64,000 nt of DNA from Oxalobacter paraformigenes (lineage in GTDB: Bacteria; Pseudomonadota; Gammaproteobacteria; Burkholderiales; Burkholderiaceae_D). Position numbers and translations under genes: made by a program. The notes below the pieces were generated by a model that saw only the letters and a program-made list of their open reading frames with translations, was not told the origin of the DNA and did not search any database. This document shows positions 44,975-52,851 of this stretch, in pieces (position 1 is the stretch's first letter; every line of letters begins with the position of its first letter). The stretch is taken from positions 807,786 through 871,785 of the forward strand of contig NZ_KI392031.1 of assembly GCF_000158475.2 (NCBI RefSeq). Direction: 5' to 3'.

Positions 44975-45095
44975 GGCGGTCTCCGCCATCCTCTGAGCTG
45001 AGGTCAGATAGACCCAAGGTCTCTTTGCCTTGGTGCAAACCCGCTTGTGACGGGCTTGCATAAAGGCCCTTGTTTGTAAACAAGGAAACCGGGCC
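44975..45095 (-). ncRNA. Candidate structured RNA: row of hairpins in a gene gap
   Basis: The 365-base gap 44819-45182 contains five adjacent inverted repeats: 44975-44987 (GGCGG/CCGCC), 45002-45014 (GGTC/GACC), 45014-45033 (CCAAGG/CCTTGG), 45035-45059 (GCAAaCCCG/CGGGcTTGC) and 45068-45085 (CCTTGTTT/AAACAAGG). The open frame across it has unusual Cys/Arg-rich content. A structured leader or small RNA of the leftward transcript is plausible. The strand is inferred from the operon. Confidence 0.35.
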
Positions 45096-45182
45096 ATCGT
45101 TTGTTCTCGACTCCGTAAACGTGGAAATCGTGCCGCTATTTTCTTTTGCGCGAGAGCGGTGCCCGCTTTTGTCGCAGCAAGA

Positions 45183-45695
45183 TCAATATGCTTGAGCACA
45201 ACAGACAGCAGGATCACTGTCTGACGGAGGAGCCTGAATTGCTTCGGCAACTTTCAAAAGATATTGAGAAGTTACGCCACAGAGGACTTCGTTTAGTGCT
45301 TCTTCACATACTCGATCAAAAAAGCGATAAAAGTATTCGATATCAGGGTTTTGACGAACGCCGAGCTTTACCTGAATGTATTCGTTACAAGGTACGTCAA
45401 GATTTTCTGAGTAATGGATAGCGGCATCAGATGAATCTTCTACAGAGGCAAACGGCATACCAAATTTATCGGCGGTGTGTTTTGCTACTGCGTAGGCGTA
45501 TTTTCCGGTAATTACTACTCCACGTGGTGTGTCAAACATTTCCCTGTGGATCAGCAGCGAAATGGCGGCCATAAACACATTGGCAATACCAATATATGGG
45601 ATGCCCAATGCCCTGTCCATTTGACTCGATTTATTAAAAACGGCTGACATGTCTCGCGGTCCCGAAACGATTGTTGCGTAAGATAGTGCTGACAT
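45183..45695 (-). CDS. Phage protein of unknown function
   Basis: 170 residues, CAGGAGAAATAA upstream of the ATG. MSALSYATIVSGPRDMSAVFNKSSQMDRALGIPYIGIANVFMAAISLLIHREMF, then GVVITGKYAYAVAKHTADKFGMPF. Mixed alpha/beta, with one weakly hydrophobic helix. No family recognised. Between RecT and the structured gap in the recombination operon. Confidence 0.65.
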   Translation of the reverse strand: MSALSYATIVSGPRDMSAVFNKSSQMDRALGIPYIGIANVFMAAISLLIHREMFDTPRGVVITGKYAYAVAKHTADKFGMPFASVEDSSDAAIHYSENLDVPCNEYIQVKLGVRQNPDIEYFYRFFDRVCEEALNEVLCGVTSQYLLKVAEAIQAPPSDSDPAVCCAQAY

Positions 45696-45852
45696 TTATT
45701 TCTCCTGTTGGTTATCCATGTTTTTATCCGGAACATGGAAACCGGCTTATCAATACAATCTATATGCGTGGTCAGTATTACCCTCACGCCGTAGCCGTTT
45801 TTTTTGGTAACCCCTCCACGACTACTGGGAAGGGGAAGAGTAATTGCTCGGC

Positions 45853-46725
45853 TTACTCAAAAAATGAATCTTTCGGGGATGGTTCAGGTTCTTCTTTAGG
45901 CGCCGGATCTTTTTCAACATCAGATACCGATCCATCAGGGAGATCAATCAGATCGTTATCCTCGTATTGCGGAATTCCGTTTTCATCGATAATCGTCATG
46001 TCTTTTTCAATGGCCGACTGCATATCGATAGACATCACGCCCCATTTGGAAATCAGGTGGCGGAGCAGGGTCTTGAAAGCCATCTGGTCAAAATCCGCAT
46101 ACCAGAATGACGAGTATTTCCACATTTCGCTTTTCGGAATCTTGCCTTCCTGAATTTTTTTAAAAGACTCGAGACTGAATGCTGGTGAATACCTGTCTGC
46201 GTGCTGTTCCATCTTTTTCTTGGACCAGTACACGGATTTTTCAAACCCGTTGACCAGTTCGAACATGGCGTAATATCCAACGACAGGTAATTTTTCCCGC
46301 TTCTCGTCATCTTCAATGATTTCAACAGAAATTTTCTCGGCAAACGGATTCCACCCAAGCAGTTCGCCTTCCCTGATTTCTAGTACGTTGATACGCCGAT
46401 ACTGACCAGAACGGATCGCAAGTTGTATATATCCTTTATATCCGAGCTGGAACTGCGCTTTATCCTTATACGGAACAATGTAAAAATGGCCGAGCACAGG
46501 GGAAGGTGAGAGATCAAGCGCGGCACCTTGTAACGCCGCCGATACGATGGTTCCCCTGGAACAAACGGACAAATTAGGATTTATCGTTACGGCGGAAACA
46601 ACTGATGTGACAAAAGCATCGCGTTTTGTGCCGTTGAGAATGTTGGAGACTTTATTATTTACAAACGCTGCAAGAGAAACATCCTGTTTCTTGGTTTCAG
46701 CAAGATTTCTTCCAATGCTTGACAT
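45853..46725 (-). CDS. recT: RecT-family single-strand annealing protein
   Basis: 290 residues. The RecT core is evident: SVVSAVTINPNLSVCSRGTIVSAALQGAALDLSPSPVLGHFYIVPY, FQLGYKGYIQLAIRSGQYRRINV, and the DFDQMAFKTLLRHLISKWGVMS segment. An acidic tail (DVEKDPAPKEEPEPSP) ends the protein. It anneals single-stranded DNA during phage recombination and partners the YqaJ exonuclease two genes upstream. The order exonuclease - DUF1351 - RecT is common in temperate phages. Confidence 0.93.
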   Translation of the reverse strand: MSSIGRNLAETKKQDVSLAAFVNNKVSNILNGTKRDAFVTSVVSAVTINPNLSVCSRGTIVSAALQGAALDLSPSPVLGHFYIVPYKDKAQFQLGYKGYIQLAIRSGQYRRINVLEIREGELLGWNPFAEKISVEIIEDDEKREKLPVVGYYAMFELVNGFEKSVYWSKKKMEQHADRYSPAFSLESFKKIQEGKIPKSEMWKYSSFWYADFDQMAFKTLLRHLISKWGVMSIDMQSAIEKDMTIIDENGIPQYEDNDLIDLPDGSVSDVEKDPAPKEEPEPSPKDSFFE

Positions 46726-46727
46726 GA

Positions 46728-47549
46728 TTAAACCCTTTCGTAATGGATATGGTTGTCTTTCAAAAATGCTTTCAGGGCACTCAATTGGTCAGCGGTTGCA
46801 ACGACGCGAAATTCAAGCGTGTATTTTTCAGCGTTCTGTACGGGTTCCCGATAGCCGGGTTCGCCTTTTGATGGCGAATGGCATTGCATCAGTCCTTCCG
46901 GCCTTTGTTCTGGCACCGTTTTTTTCTCGACCTTCGCCTTCAGCTCTTCCAAACGCGTTTTTTCATTGAGCGCATCCGACAGATTCAGCGTCTTGAGATA
47001 GACATCCATGCATTGCAATGCCATTTCACCGCCGAATCCCTTGATTGTTTCCAGCTCTTTCCTGATCTGGTTGACCGTATTGGTAATCACGGCTTCGATC
47101 GCTTTCGGCGATACGGATGAATTTGTCCATTTGTCCTGATAAATCCGGTCAAACGGCACCATATCGACAATATCCTGGGCGATACCCAGATAGAAATTCG
47201 ACAGTTGTACCTTGCGGTAAGCCCTTTTGGTCTCGTCGAACTTTTTGATCTGCGCGTCAATCTCCAGCACCGGTTTATCGACCATGGCAATCAGTTCTTT
47301 GGTCTTGCGTTCGAAATCTTCAAACGGTGCAAGGCATACCGCTTTCATGCGTTTACGTTCCGCGTCAATCGCGGCTTTCAATTTGTTCAGAGCAGCCCGG
47401 TCAGCCTTGGCGTTTTTGATTTCATCCTCACCGTAAACCAGTCCCTGATACTTCATCAGACTGTTTTCCAGTACACCTTTGAGTTCCGGATAATTGAATT
47501 CGATCAGCTTCGGAAAGCTGTCCAGATCGGTTTTAATGACAAGTTCCAT
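46728..47549 (-). CDS. DUF1351 family phage protein
   Basis: 273 residues. N-terminal MELVIKTDLDSFPKLIEFNYPELKGVLENSLMKYQGLVY, then AKADRAALNKLKAAIDAERKRMKAVCLAPFEDFE, a long coiled coil, and a C-terminal YTLEFRVVATADQLSALKAFLKDN domain: the DUF1351 layout. Located between the exonuclease and RecT with 2-base gaps, so probably part of the recombination complex. Biochemical role unknown. Confidence 0.88.
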   Translation of the reverse strand: MELVIKTDLDSFPKLIEFNYPELKGVLENSLMKYQGLVYGEDEIKNAKADRAALNKLKAAIDAERKRMKAVCLAPFEDFERKTKELIAMVDKPVLEIDAQIKKFDETKRAYRKVQLSNFYLGIAQDIVDMVPFDRIYQDKWTNSSVSPKAIEAVITNTVNQIRKELETIKGFGGEMALQCMDVYLKTLNLSDALNEKTRLEELKAKVEKKTVPEQRPEGLMQCHSPSKGEPGYREPVQNAEKYTLEFRVVATADQLSALKAFLKDNHIHYERV

Positions 47550-47551
47550 TT

Positions 47552-48166
47552 TCAGATCCTTGGTAATTTCAGGGCAGGGCGAATGTCTTTCCGGACGAAT
47601 TGCCAGAATTCAAGTTCGTTTTTCAGCAATTCATCGATTTGTTCACGGACTTCAGAGCGATCGAAACGGTAATGGCGGGTTTCTGTCCGGTTGCTCTTGA
47701 GTTGCGCTTTCAGGACGACAAACTCATAACCGGTCACCAGCAGGTAATGCAGAACCTGATAAAAATAGTTCATCGGAATTCCGCCTTCCCATTTATCCCA
47801 CTGGGCATGGTTCATGATGGTTGCCGTCTTGATTTCCAGAATGCCCTTGCGGCCGGTTGTTTTTTCCGTCAGCTCGCCGTCGAGCGAACCGAGCAGAAAC
47901 GGATGTTGGGGATGGACACGCAAATCGAAATCCTTGTGCACAACGTCATATTCCGGATAATCCAGAGCGAACAGACTGATCAGATGCCGTTCCGCCTGTT
48001 GTCCGTACTGCACAAGAGGATTTCCCGACAGATCGGGTTCGCCTCTTTTGCCGGTCTTGAGTTCCCAGTACTCGACATTGTTCAGATAGCCATATCCCAT
48101 GATTGCACTGGCGCCGGTTCCTGTAATGCCGGATTTTCGCTTTTCAAGCCATTCCTGCTCGGTCAT
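47552..48166 (-). CDS. YqaJ-type viral exonuclease (lambda-exo family)
   Basis: 204 residues. Family motifs: EWLEKRKSGITGTGASAIMGY, QYGQQAERHLISLFA, FLLGSLDGELTEKTTGRKGILEIKTAT with the nuclease Asp and E-x-K pair, then the Gln motif NYFYQVLHYLLVTGY. It digests 5' ends to make single strands for RecT. Upstream neighbour by two bases. Confidence 0.93.
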   Translation of the reverse strand: MTEQEWLEKRKSGITGTGASAIMGYGYLNNVEYWELKTGKRGEPDLSGNPLVQYGQQAERHLISLFALDYPEYDVVHKDFDLRVHPQHPFLLGSLDGELTEKTTGRKGILEIKTATIMNHAQWDKWEGGIPMNYFYQVLHYLLVTGYEFVVLKAQLKSNRTETRHYRFDRSEVREQIDELLKNELEFWQFVRKDIRPALKLPRI

Positions 48167-48168
48167 TT

Positions 48169-48576
48169 TCAGGATCCCTTCTTGATCAGAGCGCAGGCTT
48201 TTTCAAATTTTCTGCCGGCGCTTTCAGCAACAAGAGCGACTTCATCGCCACAATTATTTGCTTCGTCTATAGAGACTTGATGCATGCACATTGCGAAGTA
48301 ATGAGCGGCAACTGACATGGCAATAATTTCTTCCTGTGTCAGAAACAGGAGATAAGATTGGCCGTTGACTTCATTTGGTTGCGCCGACCTTGGTTGCATC
48401 GACATGTCACCAATATTTGGCCATATGTTTTTCAGAACATTCGGTTCGGCATAAACAGAGTGATGTCTGTTTTTTACGGCATCGTACTGGGGATGAAGAA
48501 CATAATTTTCTCCAAGTTTTTTGAGCGCTTCTTCCCGTTTTGCCTTGATATAAGCGGTCTGATCACGGAATTTCAT
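48169..48576 (-). CDS. Phage protein of unknown function
   Basis: 135 residues. Start ATG overlaps the stop of the small membrane gene (TAATG). Helical, with FLTQEEIIAMSVAAHYFAMCMHQVSIDEANNCGDEV in the middle. No family recognised. Second gene of the leftward operon, next to the exonuclease. Confidence 0.6.
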   Translation of the reverse strand: MKFRDQTAYIKAKREEALKKLGENYVLHPQYDAVKNRHHSVYAEPNVLKNIWPNIGDMSMQPRSAQPNEVNGQSYLLFLTQEEIIAMSVAAHYFAMCMHQVSIDEANNCGDEVALVAESAGRKFEKACALIKKGS

Positions 48577-48731
48577 TACCAGCTCCTTTTCAAAAAACCG
48601 AACAGGTACAAAAGGAAAGGAAGAAAAATGATCAATCCAGCCATCATTCCCCCGATGAGATCACAACATATATCGCCGATTTTTCGCTGGCCCATCGTGC
48701 TCAGAATTTCTGTATGTTGAAATGTTTTCAT
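48576..48731 (-). CDS. 51-residue membrane protein, first gene of the leftward operon
   Basis: ATG at 48731 preceded by AAAGGGACAACG, stop TAA overlapping the next start. The product begins MKTFQHTEILSTMGQRK and contains one strong transmembrane helix (GGMMAGLIIFLPFLLYLFGF) near the C-terminus. It sits about 30 bases after the predicted pL start, so it would be among the earliest phage proteins made. Possible superinfection-exclusion or lysogeny-modulating peptide; inference only. Confidence 0.6.
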   Translation of the reverse strand: MKTFQHTEILSTMGQRKIGDICCDLIGGMMAGLIIFLPFLLYLFGFLKRSW

Positions 48732-48769
48732 CGTTGTCCCTTTGAATTTATTAGATGAAATTAAGCATA

Positions 48770-48798
48770 ATATTAGATATGCCTAACTAACAAGTCAA
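48770..48798 (-). promoter_or_regulatory. pL promoter
   Basis: Read leftward: -35 TTGACT (48798-48793), 17-base spacer, -10 TAATAT (48775-48770). The operator TTAGGCATATCTAA lies across the -10 end. It drives the operon 48731-35766. Confidence 0.75.
48773..48786. promoter_or_regulatory. Left operator (oL)
   Basis: TTAGATATGCCTAA, the same 14-base word family as the right operators at 49635, 49657 and 49679. It overlaps pL, so repressor or Cro binding would block leftward transcription. Weaker half-sites lie at 48760-48769 and 48806-48819. Confidence 0.7.
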
Positions 48799-48847
48799 CA
48801 AAAAATTAGATAAATTTAAAAAAATTGTTAGGCGAACTGGTTTTTGG

Positions 48848-48876
48848 GCAATAAAAAACCCGTCAATGACGGGTTA
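48848..48876 (-). terminator. Terminator of the repressor gene
   Basis: Leftward: AACCCGTC ATT GACGGGTT then T-rich tail, about 27 bases after the repressor stop. Confidence 0.75.
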
Positions 48877-48902
48877 GTTGGAAGTTTATTTTATTGATGT
48901 TG

Positions 48903-49610
48903 TTATTTTGCGAAAACTTTAAAATCCATAGGAAGGGCGCGTATCACTTTACCAACGATCTGTGTGTCATCCGGTTTATCTTTCCAGTTCCAGGAACCGT
49001 AAAACTTGTTGTCAGAGGAAACGATCAAGTCTTTACCTAGTAGCGATAACCGTTTGCAAATCAGTTCCCCGCCATGCACCAGAATATAGACAGCTTCCCC
49101 TGAATATTGAGTTACAGACGTATCGACAAAAAGAATGTCACTGGGTTTTATGGTAGGAACCATGCTGTCGTTTCCTGCCGTGATGATCTTGATTTGACCT
49201 TGTGTATTCCGGGTACCAATGAGGTTATAGGCTTCGGTGATAGGCATGACGATTGATCTGATGATTTCTGGGTAGTCCGGATTAATTCTTCCGGGGCCGC
49301 ATACAGCAACAACATCCAATACATCAAAAACAGCTTCTTCATCCGGATTGCGTATTGCAACTGCCTGTTCTGCAAAGGTTGGCAACTCTTCCTCGAGTCC
49401 ACTTTTACCTTTACCGAACATCAACCACCATGGCGAGATACGCAAGAAAGCACAAACGAGCATAGCGTTATCTGCCTCAATCATTTTTGTTTGGCCGTTA
49501 AGCCATCCGGATATCGACGCAGCACTCTTTCCTGTTGCCTTAACCAGGTCAACAGGCTTTTTGCTTCGGGCAATTAGCGCCTTGCTCAGTCTCTCATTCC
49601 AGAATTCCAT
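48903..49610 (-). CDS. CI-type prophage repressor (HTH plus S24 peptidase)
   Basis: 235 residues. N-terminal helix-turn-helix (about 18-62: PVDLVKATGKSAASISGWLNG). The C-terminal LexA/CI-like S24 domain has catalytic Ser149 in GNDSMVPTIKPSD and Lys186 in ELICKRLSL. A Cys104-Gly105 pair (VAVCGPGR) is the likely self-cleavage site, so induction by RecA after DNA damage is expected. It should bind the 14-base operators on both sides and hold pL and pR off. Confidence 0.92.
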   Translation of the reverse strand: MEFWNERLSKALIARSKKPVDLVKATGKSAASISGWLNGQTKMIEADNAMLVCAFLRISPWWLMFGKGKSGLEEELPTFAEQAVAIRNPDEEAVFDVLDVVAVCGPGRINPDYPEIIRSIVMPITEAYNLIGTRNTQGQIKIITAGNDSMVPTIKPSDILFVDTSVTQYSGEAVYILVHGGELICKRLSLLGKDLIVSSDNKFYGSWNWKDKPDDTQIVGKVIRALPMDFKVFAK

Positions 49611-49634
49611 GAGGTAATCCTAACAATAATATTT

Positions 49635-49692
49635 TTAGATATGCTTTACTTTTGTATTTGATATGCCTAAAATAAAATTAATGTATATCTAA
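49635..49692. promoter_or_regulatory. Right operator region with three sites
   Basis: Sites: TTAGATATGCTTTA (49635-49648), TTTGATATGCCTAA (49657-49670) and TAATGTATATCTAA (49679-49692, reverse orientation), all variants of TTAGATATGCCTAA. Centre spacing is 22 bases each, which puts neighbouring repressor dimers about two helical turns apart. Confidence 0.65.
49645..49673 (+). promoter_or_regulatory. pR promoter
   Basis: -35 TTTACT (49645-49650), 17-base spacer, -10 TAAAAT (49668-49673). The middle operator covers the spacer and -10. The leader to the Cro-like ATG is about 24 bases and has no clear ribosome-binding site. Confidence 0.65.
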
Positions 49693-49703
49693 GTTTTAAA
49701 AAT

Positions 49704-49898
49704 ATGGACTACGACCCGAACATCATCATCGATCGCTTGGGAGGCACAACAAAGGTGGCAAAAATTTGTGATCTCAAGCCTCCCTCTGTCTCCGAATGGC
49801 GAAATAGTGGAATTCCAAAAGGTTGGCTCAAGTACTTTCAAGAAATACGACCGGATGTGTTCGTGTTTCATGATGGTGCTCCAAAAAAACAGAAGTAA
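49704..49898 (+). CDS. Cro-like repressor
   Basis: 64 residues. IIDRLGGTTKVAKICDLKPPSVSEWRNSGIPKGWLKYFQEIRPDVF is the compact helix-turn-helix of YdaS/Cro antitoxin-like phage regulators. Divergent from the CI-type gene and first under pR, so it plays the Cro role: repressing pL/pRM to favour lytic growth. AT-rich leader without Shine-Dalgarno. Confidence 0.82.
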   Translation: MDYDPNIIIDRLGGTTKVAKICDLKPPSVSEWRNSGIPKGWLKYFQEIRPDVFVFHDGAPKKQK

Positions 49899-49958
49899 AC
49901 AGAGCGTAACTTTAAAAAAATTTTGTTTTGTGCAGGAACACAAACGGATTCAAAAAAA

Positions 49959-50363
49959 ATGGCGCGAGTTGAAATTGTCAAAAGAAAGTCGTCTTCAGCG
50001 ATTCAGGTTCCTATCGAACTGATACGTGCAAAAAAGAGTGCAGGCGCTGCATTTACCTTTGCTTGTGATTCATCCGGACTGGAAGACAAGGAAATCTATT
50101 CAGAGCTGGGCATTGATGCCGGTTATTTCTCGAACATCAAAAAATCAAAGGCTACATTGCAAGGCGATCTGATCAAGCCGTTTTGCAAAATTGTCGGTAA
50201 TACCATTTACCCGGAATGGATAGCTTATCAGGTTGGTTGCACGCTCGTCATGACCAAATCCGAAGCGGAACAAAGACTGGAAGAAGCGGAAAAACGGGCG
50301 CGTGATGCGGAAAGAAAGTTACGCGCTTTGTCGGATATTATTTCCAAGGCAGGAATCGAATGA
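49959..50363 (+). CDS. CII-like early regulator
   Basis: 134 residues from the ATG at 49959; 49923 is less likely. A helix-turn-helix region is visible (LEDKEIYSELGIDAGYFSNIKKSKATLQGD), then a C-terminal coiled coil (KSEAEQRLEEAEKRARDAERKLRAL). Position after Cro and before replication genes is that of CII-type activators. Could equally be another phage DNA-binding regulator. Its end overlaps the next start (ATGA). Confidence 0.65.
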   Translation: MARVEIVKRKSSSAIQVPIELIRAKKSAGAAFTFACDSSGLEDKEIYSELGIDAGYFSNIKKSKATLQGDLIKPFCKIVGNTIYPEWIAYQVGCTLVMTKSEAEQRLEEAEKRARDAERKLRALSDIISKAGIE

Positions 50364-51367
50364 CTGGATTAAAAATTGACGAAGAACTGAGAAGCTATAT
50401 TCCAAAACTCAGCGATGAAGAATATACGCTTCTTGAAGAAAGTATCTTGTCCGATGGATGCCGGGATCCGATAGTGACATGGTCCGGATTGATCCTTGAC
50501 GGTCACAACCGGTATGAAATCTGCTGTAAGCACAACAAGCCGTATGCGACCATTGAAAAAAACGGCCTCAAAACAAAAGACGACGTCAAGATATGGATGA
50601 TCCGCAACCAGATGGGGCGCCGTAATCTGACGGATTTCCAGCGTACCGAACTGGCCTTGAGACTGAAGCCATTACTGGAAAAGAAAGCCAAGGAAAACCA
50701 GAATTCAGGCCTTGAAACTTCAGGAAAACGTCATGAAGGAAAGGTTTTGCAGAATTCTGCAAAACCTATCGAAAGAATTAACACAACCGAAGAGATTGCC
50801 AAATCTGCCGGTGTCAGCCGCGATACTGTTCAGAAAGTACAGAAAGTATTGAGCAAGGCTGAACCGGAAATTATTGAAAAAGCTCGCTCTGGCGAAATCT
50901 CGATCAATGCAGCTGCCAAAACAGTCACACCACCCAAACCGGTATCGCCACAGGACAGCGATATGGGAAATCCCATATCAGAACCCGCGGATGAAGTAAC
51001 TGCGGAACAACCTGAAAAAATCATCGATCCGGAACCAGCAGGAGAAATAACTGGTTCAGTTAATCTGGACGATGCGTTTTCTGACGGGCCGACGCTGGAA
51101 GAACTCATAGACGAAACCCAGCGGGAAAACGAGCAGCTGCACAGAAAAATCGAATCACTGACCAAAGACGACAAAGACGCTGAAATTGTCCGTCTGCAAG
51201 ACCTGAATTTTGCGTTGAGCCGCCAGATTGACACGTTGACGGCAGAAGTCGGTGCAGCGAAAAACCAGGCACGCTATGTTACCAGCAAATTGCGTGAAAT
51301 CGGCAAGATTGTCGAAACGGAAGACTGGAGTGAAATCGTTTCCGCGGTCAGGAGACTGAAATCGTGA
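50360..51367 (+). CDS. ParB/Spo0J-like protein with coiled coil
   Basis: 335 residues. N-terminal ParB-like domain (LSDEEYTLLEESILSDGCRDPIVTWSGLILDGHNRYEIC, with the ILDGHNR motif), a helix-turn-helix (TEEIAKSAGVSRDTVQKVQKVL), a Pro/acidic linker and a C-terminal coiled coil. Such proteins take the place of phage replication-initiation or partition factors ahead of helicase and primase. Overlaps both neighbours by ATGA, forming a replication operon. Confidence 0.8.
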   Translation: MTGLKIDEELRSYIPKLSDEEYTLLEESILSDGCRDPIVTWSGLILDGHNRYEICCKHNKPYATIEKNGLKTKDDVKIWMIRNQMGRRNLTDFQRTELALRLKPLLEKKAKENQNSGLETSGKRHEGKVLQNSAKPIERINTTEEIAKSAGVSRDTVQKVQKVLSKAEPEIIEKARSGEISINAAAKTVTPPKPVSPQDSDMGNPISEPADEVTAEQPEKIIDPEPAGEITGSVNLDDAFSDGPTLEELIDETQRENEQLHRKIESLTKDDKDAEIVRLQDLNFALSRQIDTLTAEVGAAKNQARYVTSKLREIGKIVETEDWSEIVSAVRRLKS

Positions 51368-52851
51368 AAGTGGACATTCAGCTCAGGCCATACCAGGAAC
51401 GCGCAATCGAGCAGTTGCGTGATGGTATTCGCCGTGGGCTGAAAAATCAGCTGCTGTGCGCACCTACTGGATCGGGTAAAACGGTTCTGGCGTCTTATCT
51501 GGTCGATGAATGTTCAGGAAAAGGCAAACGTGCCGCATTCGTCTGTGACCGTGTCAGTTTGATCAATCAGACATCCGCCATGTTCGAACGATACGGCATC
51601 GCACATGGTGTGATCCAGTCGAACCACTGGAGGTGGCGTCCATATGAGCGAGTACAGGTCTGTTCTTCACAAACTCTTGCAAGGCGTCAATGGCCGAAAT
51701 CCGACCTTATCATCATTGACGAGTGCCACACCGTCACGGAAACAGTCAAAAAACGCATCAGTGAACGCGATACCGTTGTCATCGGCCTGACGGCGACTCC
51801 ATTTACAAAAGGCCTCGGGAAACTCTACGACAATCTGGTCAACGTCACATCAACCCAGTCCCTGATCGACGATGGTTTTTTGTCGAACTACCGCATATTT
51901 GCTTGCAAGGAGCCGGACATGAACGATGTCAAGGTCGTGGCAGGCGAATGGGAAGAGAAAGAGACTTCCAGACGTGCCCTGCAAGTCGTCGGGGATTGCG
52001 TCAAGGAATATGTCGAACATTGCAATGGTAAGAAATTTATCTGTTCAGCGGTGGACACAGTACACGTGGAAGAGCTGCAGCGTCAATTCATGGCGGCGGG
52101 AATTCTGTGCGCAAACTATACCTACAAAACGTCCGAAGCCGAACGCGAGGAAATCGTCAACGAATTCAAGAAGCCAGGTAGCGTCTATCGCGGTCTGATT
52201 ACCGTGACCGCTGCCAGCAAGGGATTTGACCAGCCGGATGTCGAGTGCATCATCATGGCCCGACCGTTGCGTAATTCGCTGGCGGAACATATCCAGCTTT
52301 TCGGGCGAGGTTTGCGGATTCATCCGGACAAGAAAGAGTGCATCGTGCTGGATCACTCCGGCAATTGTTTGCGCTTCATGGATGAGATGCAGGACTTTTT
52401 CCAGCATGGCGCGGCCGAACTGGACGATGGCAAACCGAAAAATCGGAAAAAGAAAAAACTGGAAGACATCGAGGACAAATACACGAAATGCCCGGTATGC
52501 AAGGCCTTGCACGCCTCAGCACCATATTGTCCGAATTGCGGGCATGAGTACCCGCCAAAGAAATCCAAAGTCATACACAAAGCTGGAACCCTCAAGGAAC
52601 TGATTACATCAGGAGCCAGACAGGAACTGACCATTGAACTATGGCCGCAGATCGTGCGGTATGCGCAGTTGCATAAACAGCCTGAAAAGGCCGAGAAATA
52701 TGCCTTGGCCGTGTTTCGCCGTATAACCGGTGTCTGGCCGACTAAACGATATGGCAACACAACGCCGTCTGACATCGTTACAGCGCCTGTCCTAGGCAAA
52801 ATCCGGGCCATGAACATCGCTTATGCCAAATCAAGGAGAAAAGCGGCATGA
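51364..52851 (+). CDS. SF2 DEAD-like DNA helicase
   Basis: 495 residues. Walker A APTGSGKT (33-40), motif II DECH (119-122, a variant of DEAH), motif III TAT (143-145) and motif VI QLFGRGLR are present, as in UvsW/RecG-like phage helicases. A zinc ribbon CPVC...CPNC lies at about 377-396. It probably opens the replication origin or branched DNA with the ParB-like and primase proteins. Confidence 0.9.
   Translation: MKVDIQLRPYQERAIEQLRDGIRRGLKNQLLCAPTGSGKTVLASYLVDECSGKGKRAAFVCDRVSLINQTSAMFERYGIAHGVIQSNHWRWRPYERVQVCSSQTLARRQWPKSDLIIIDECHTVTETVKKRISERDTVVIGLTATPFTKGLGKLYDNLVNVTSTQSLIDDGFLSNYRIFACKEPDMNDVKVVAGEWEEKETSRRALQVVGDCVKEYVEHCNGKKFICSAVDTVHVEELQRQFMAAGILCANYTYKTSEAEREEIVNEFKKPGSVYRGLITVTAASKGFDQPDVECIIMARPLRNSLAEHIQLFGRGLRIHPDKKECIVLDHSGNCLRFMDEMQDFFQHGAAELDDGKPKNRKKKKLEDIEDKYTKCPVCKALHASAPYCPNCGHEYPPKKSKVIHKAGTLKELITSGARQELTIELWPQIVRYAQLHKQPEKAEKYALAVFRRITGVWPTKRYGNTTPSDIVTAPVLGKIRAMNIAYAKSRRKAA

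Noticed and set aside
44819-45250. Longer gene 44477-45250
   Set aside because: The N-terminal extension is Cys/Arg/Thr-rich, spans five hairpins and overlaps the neighbouring gene; the ATG at 44818 has a proper ribosome-binding site.
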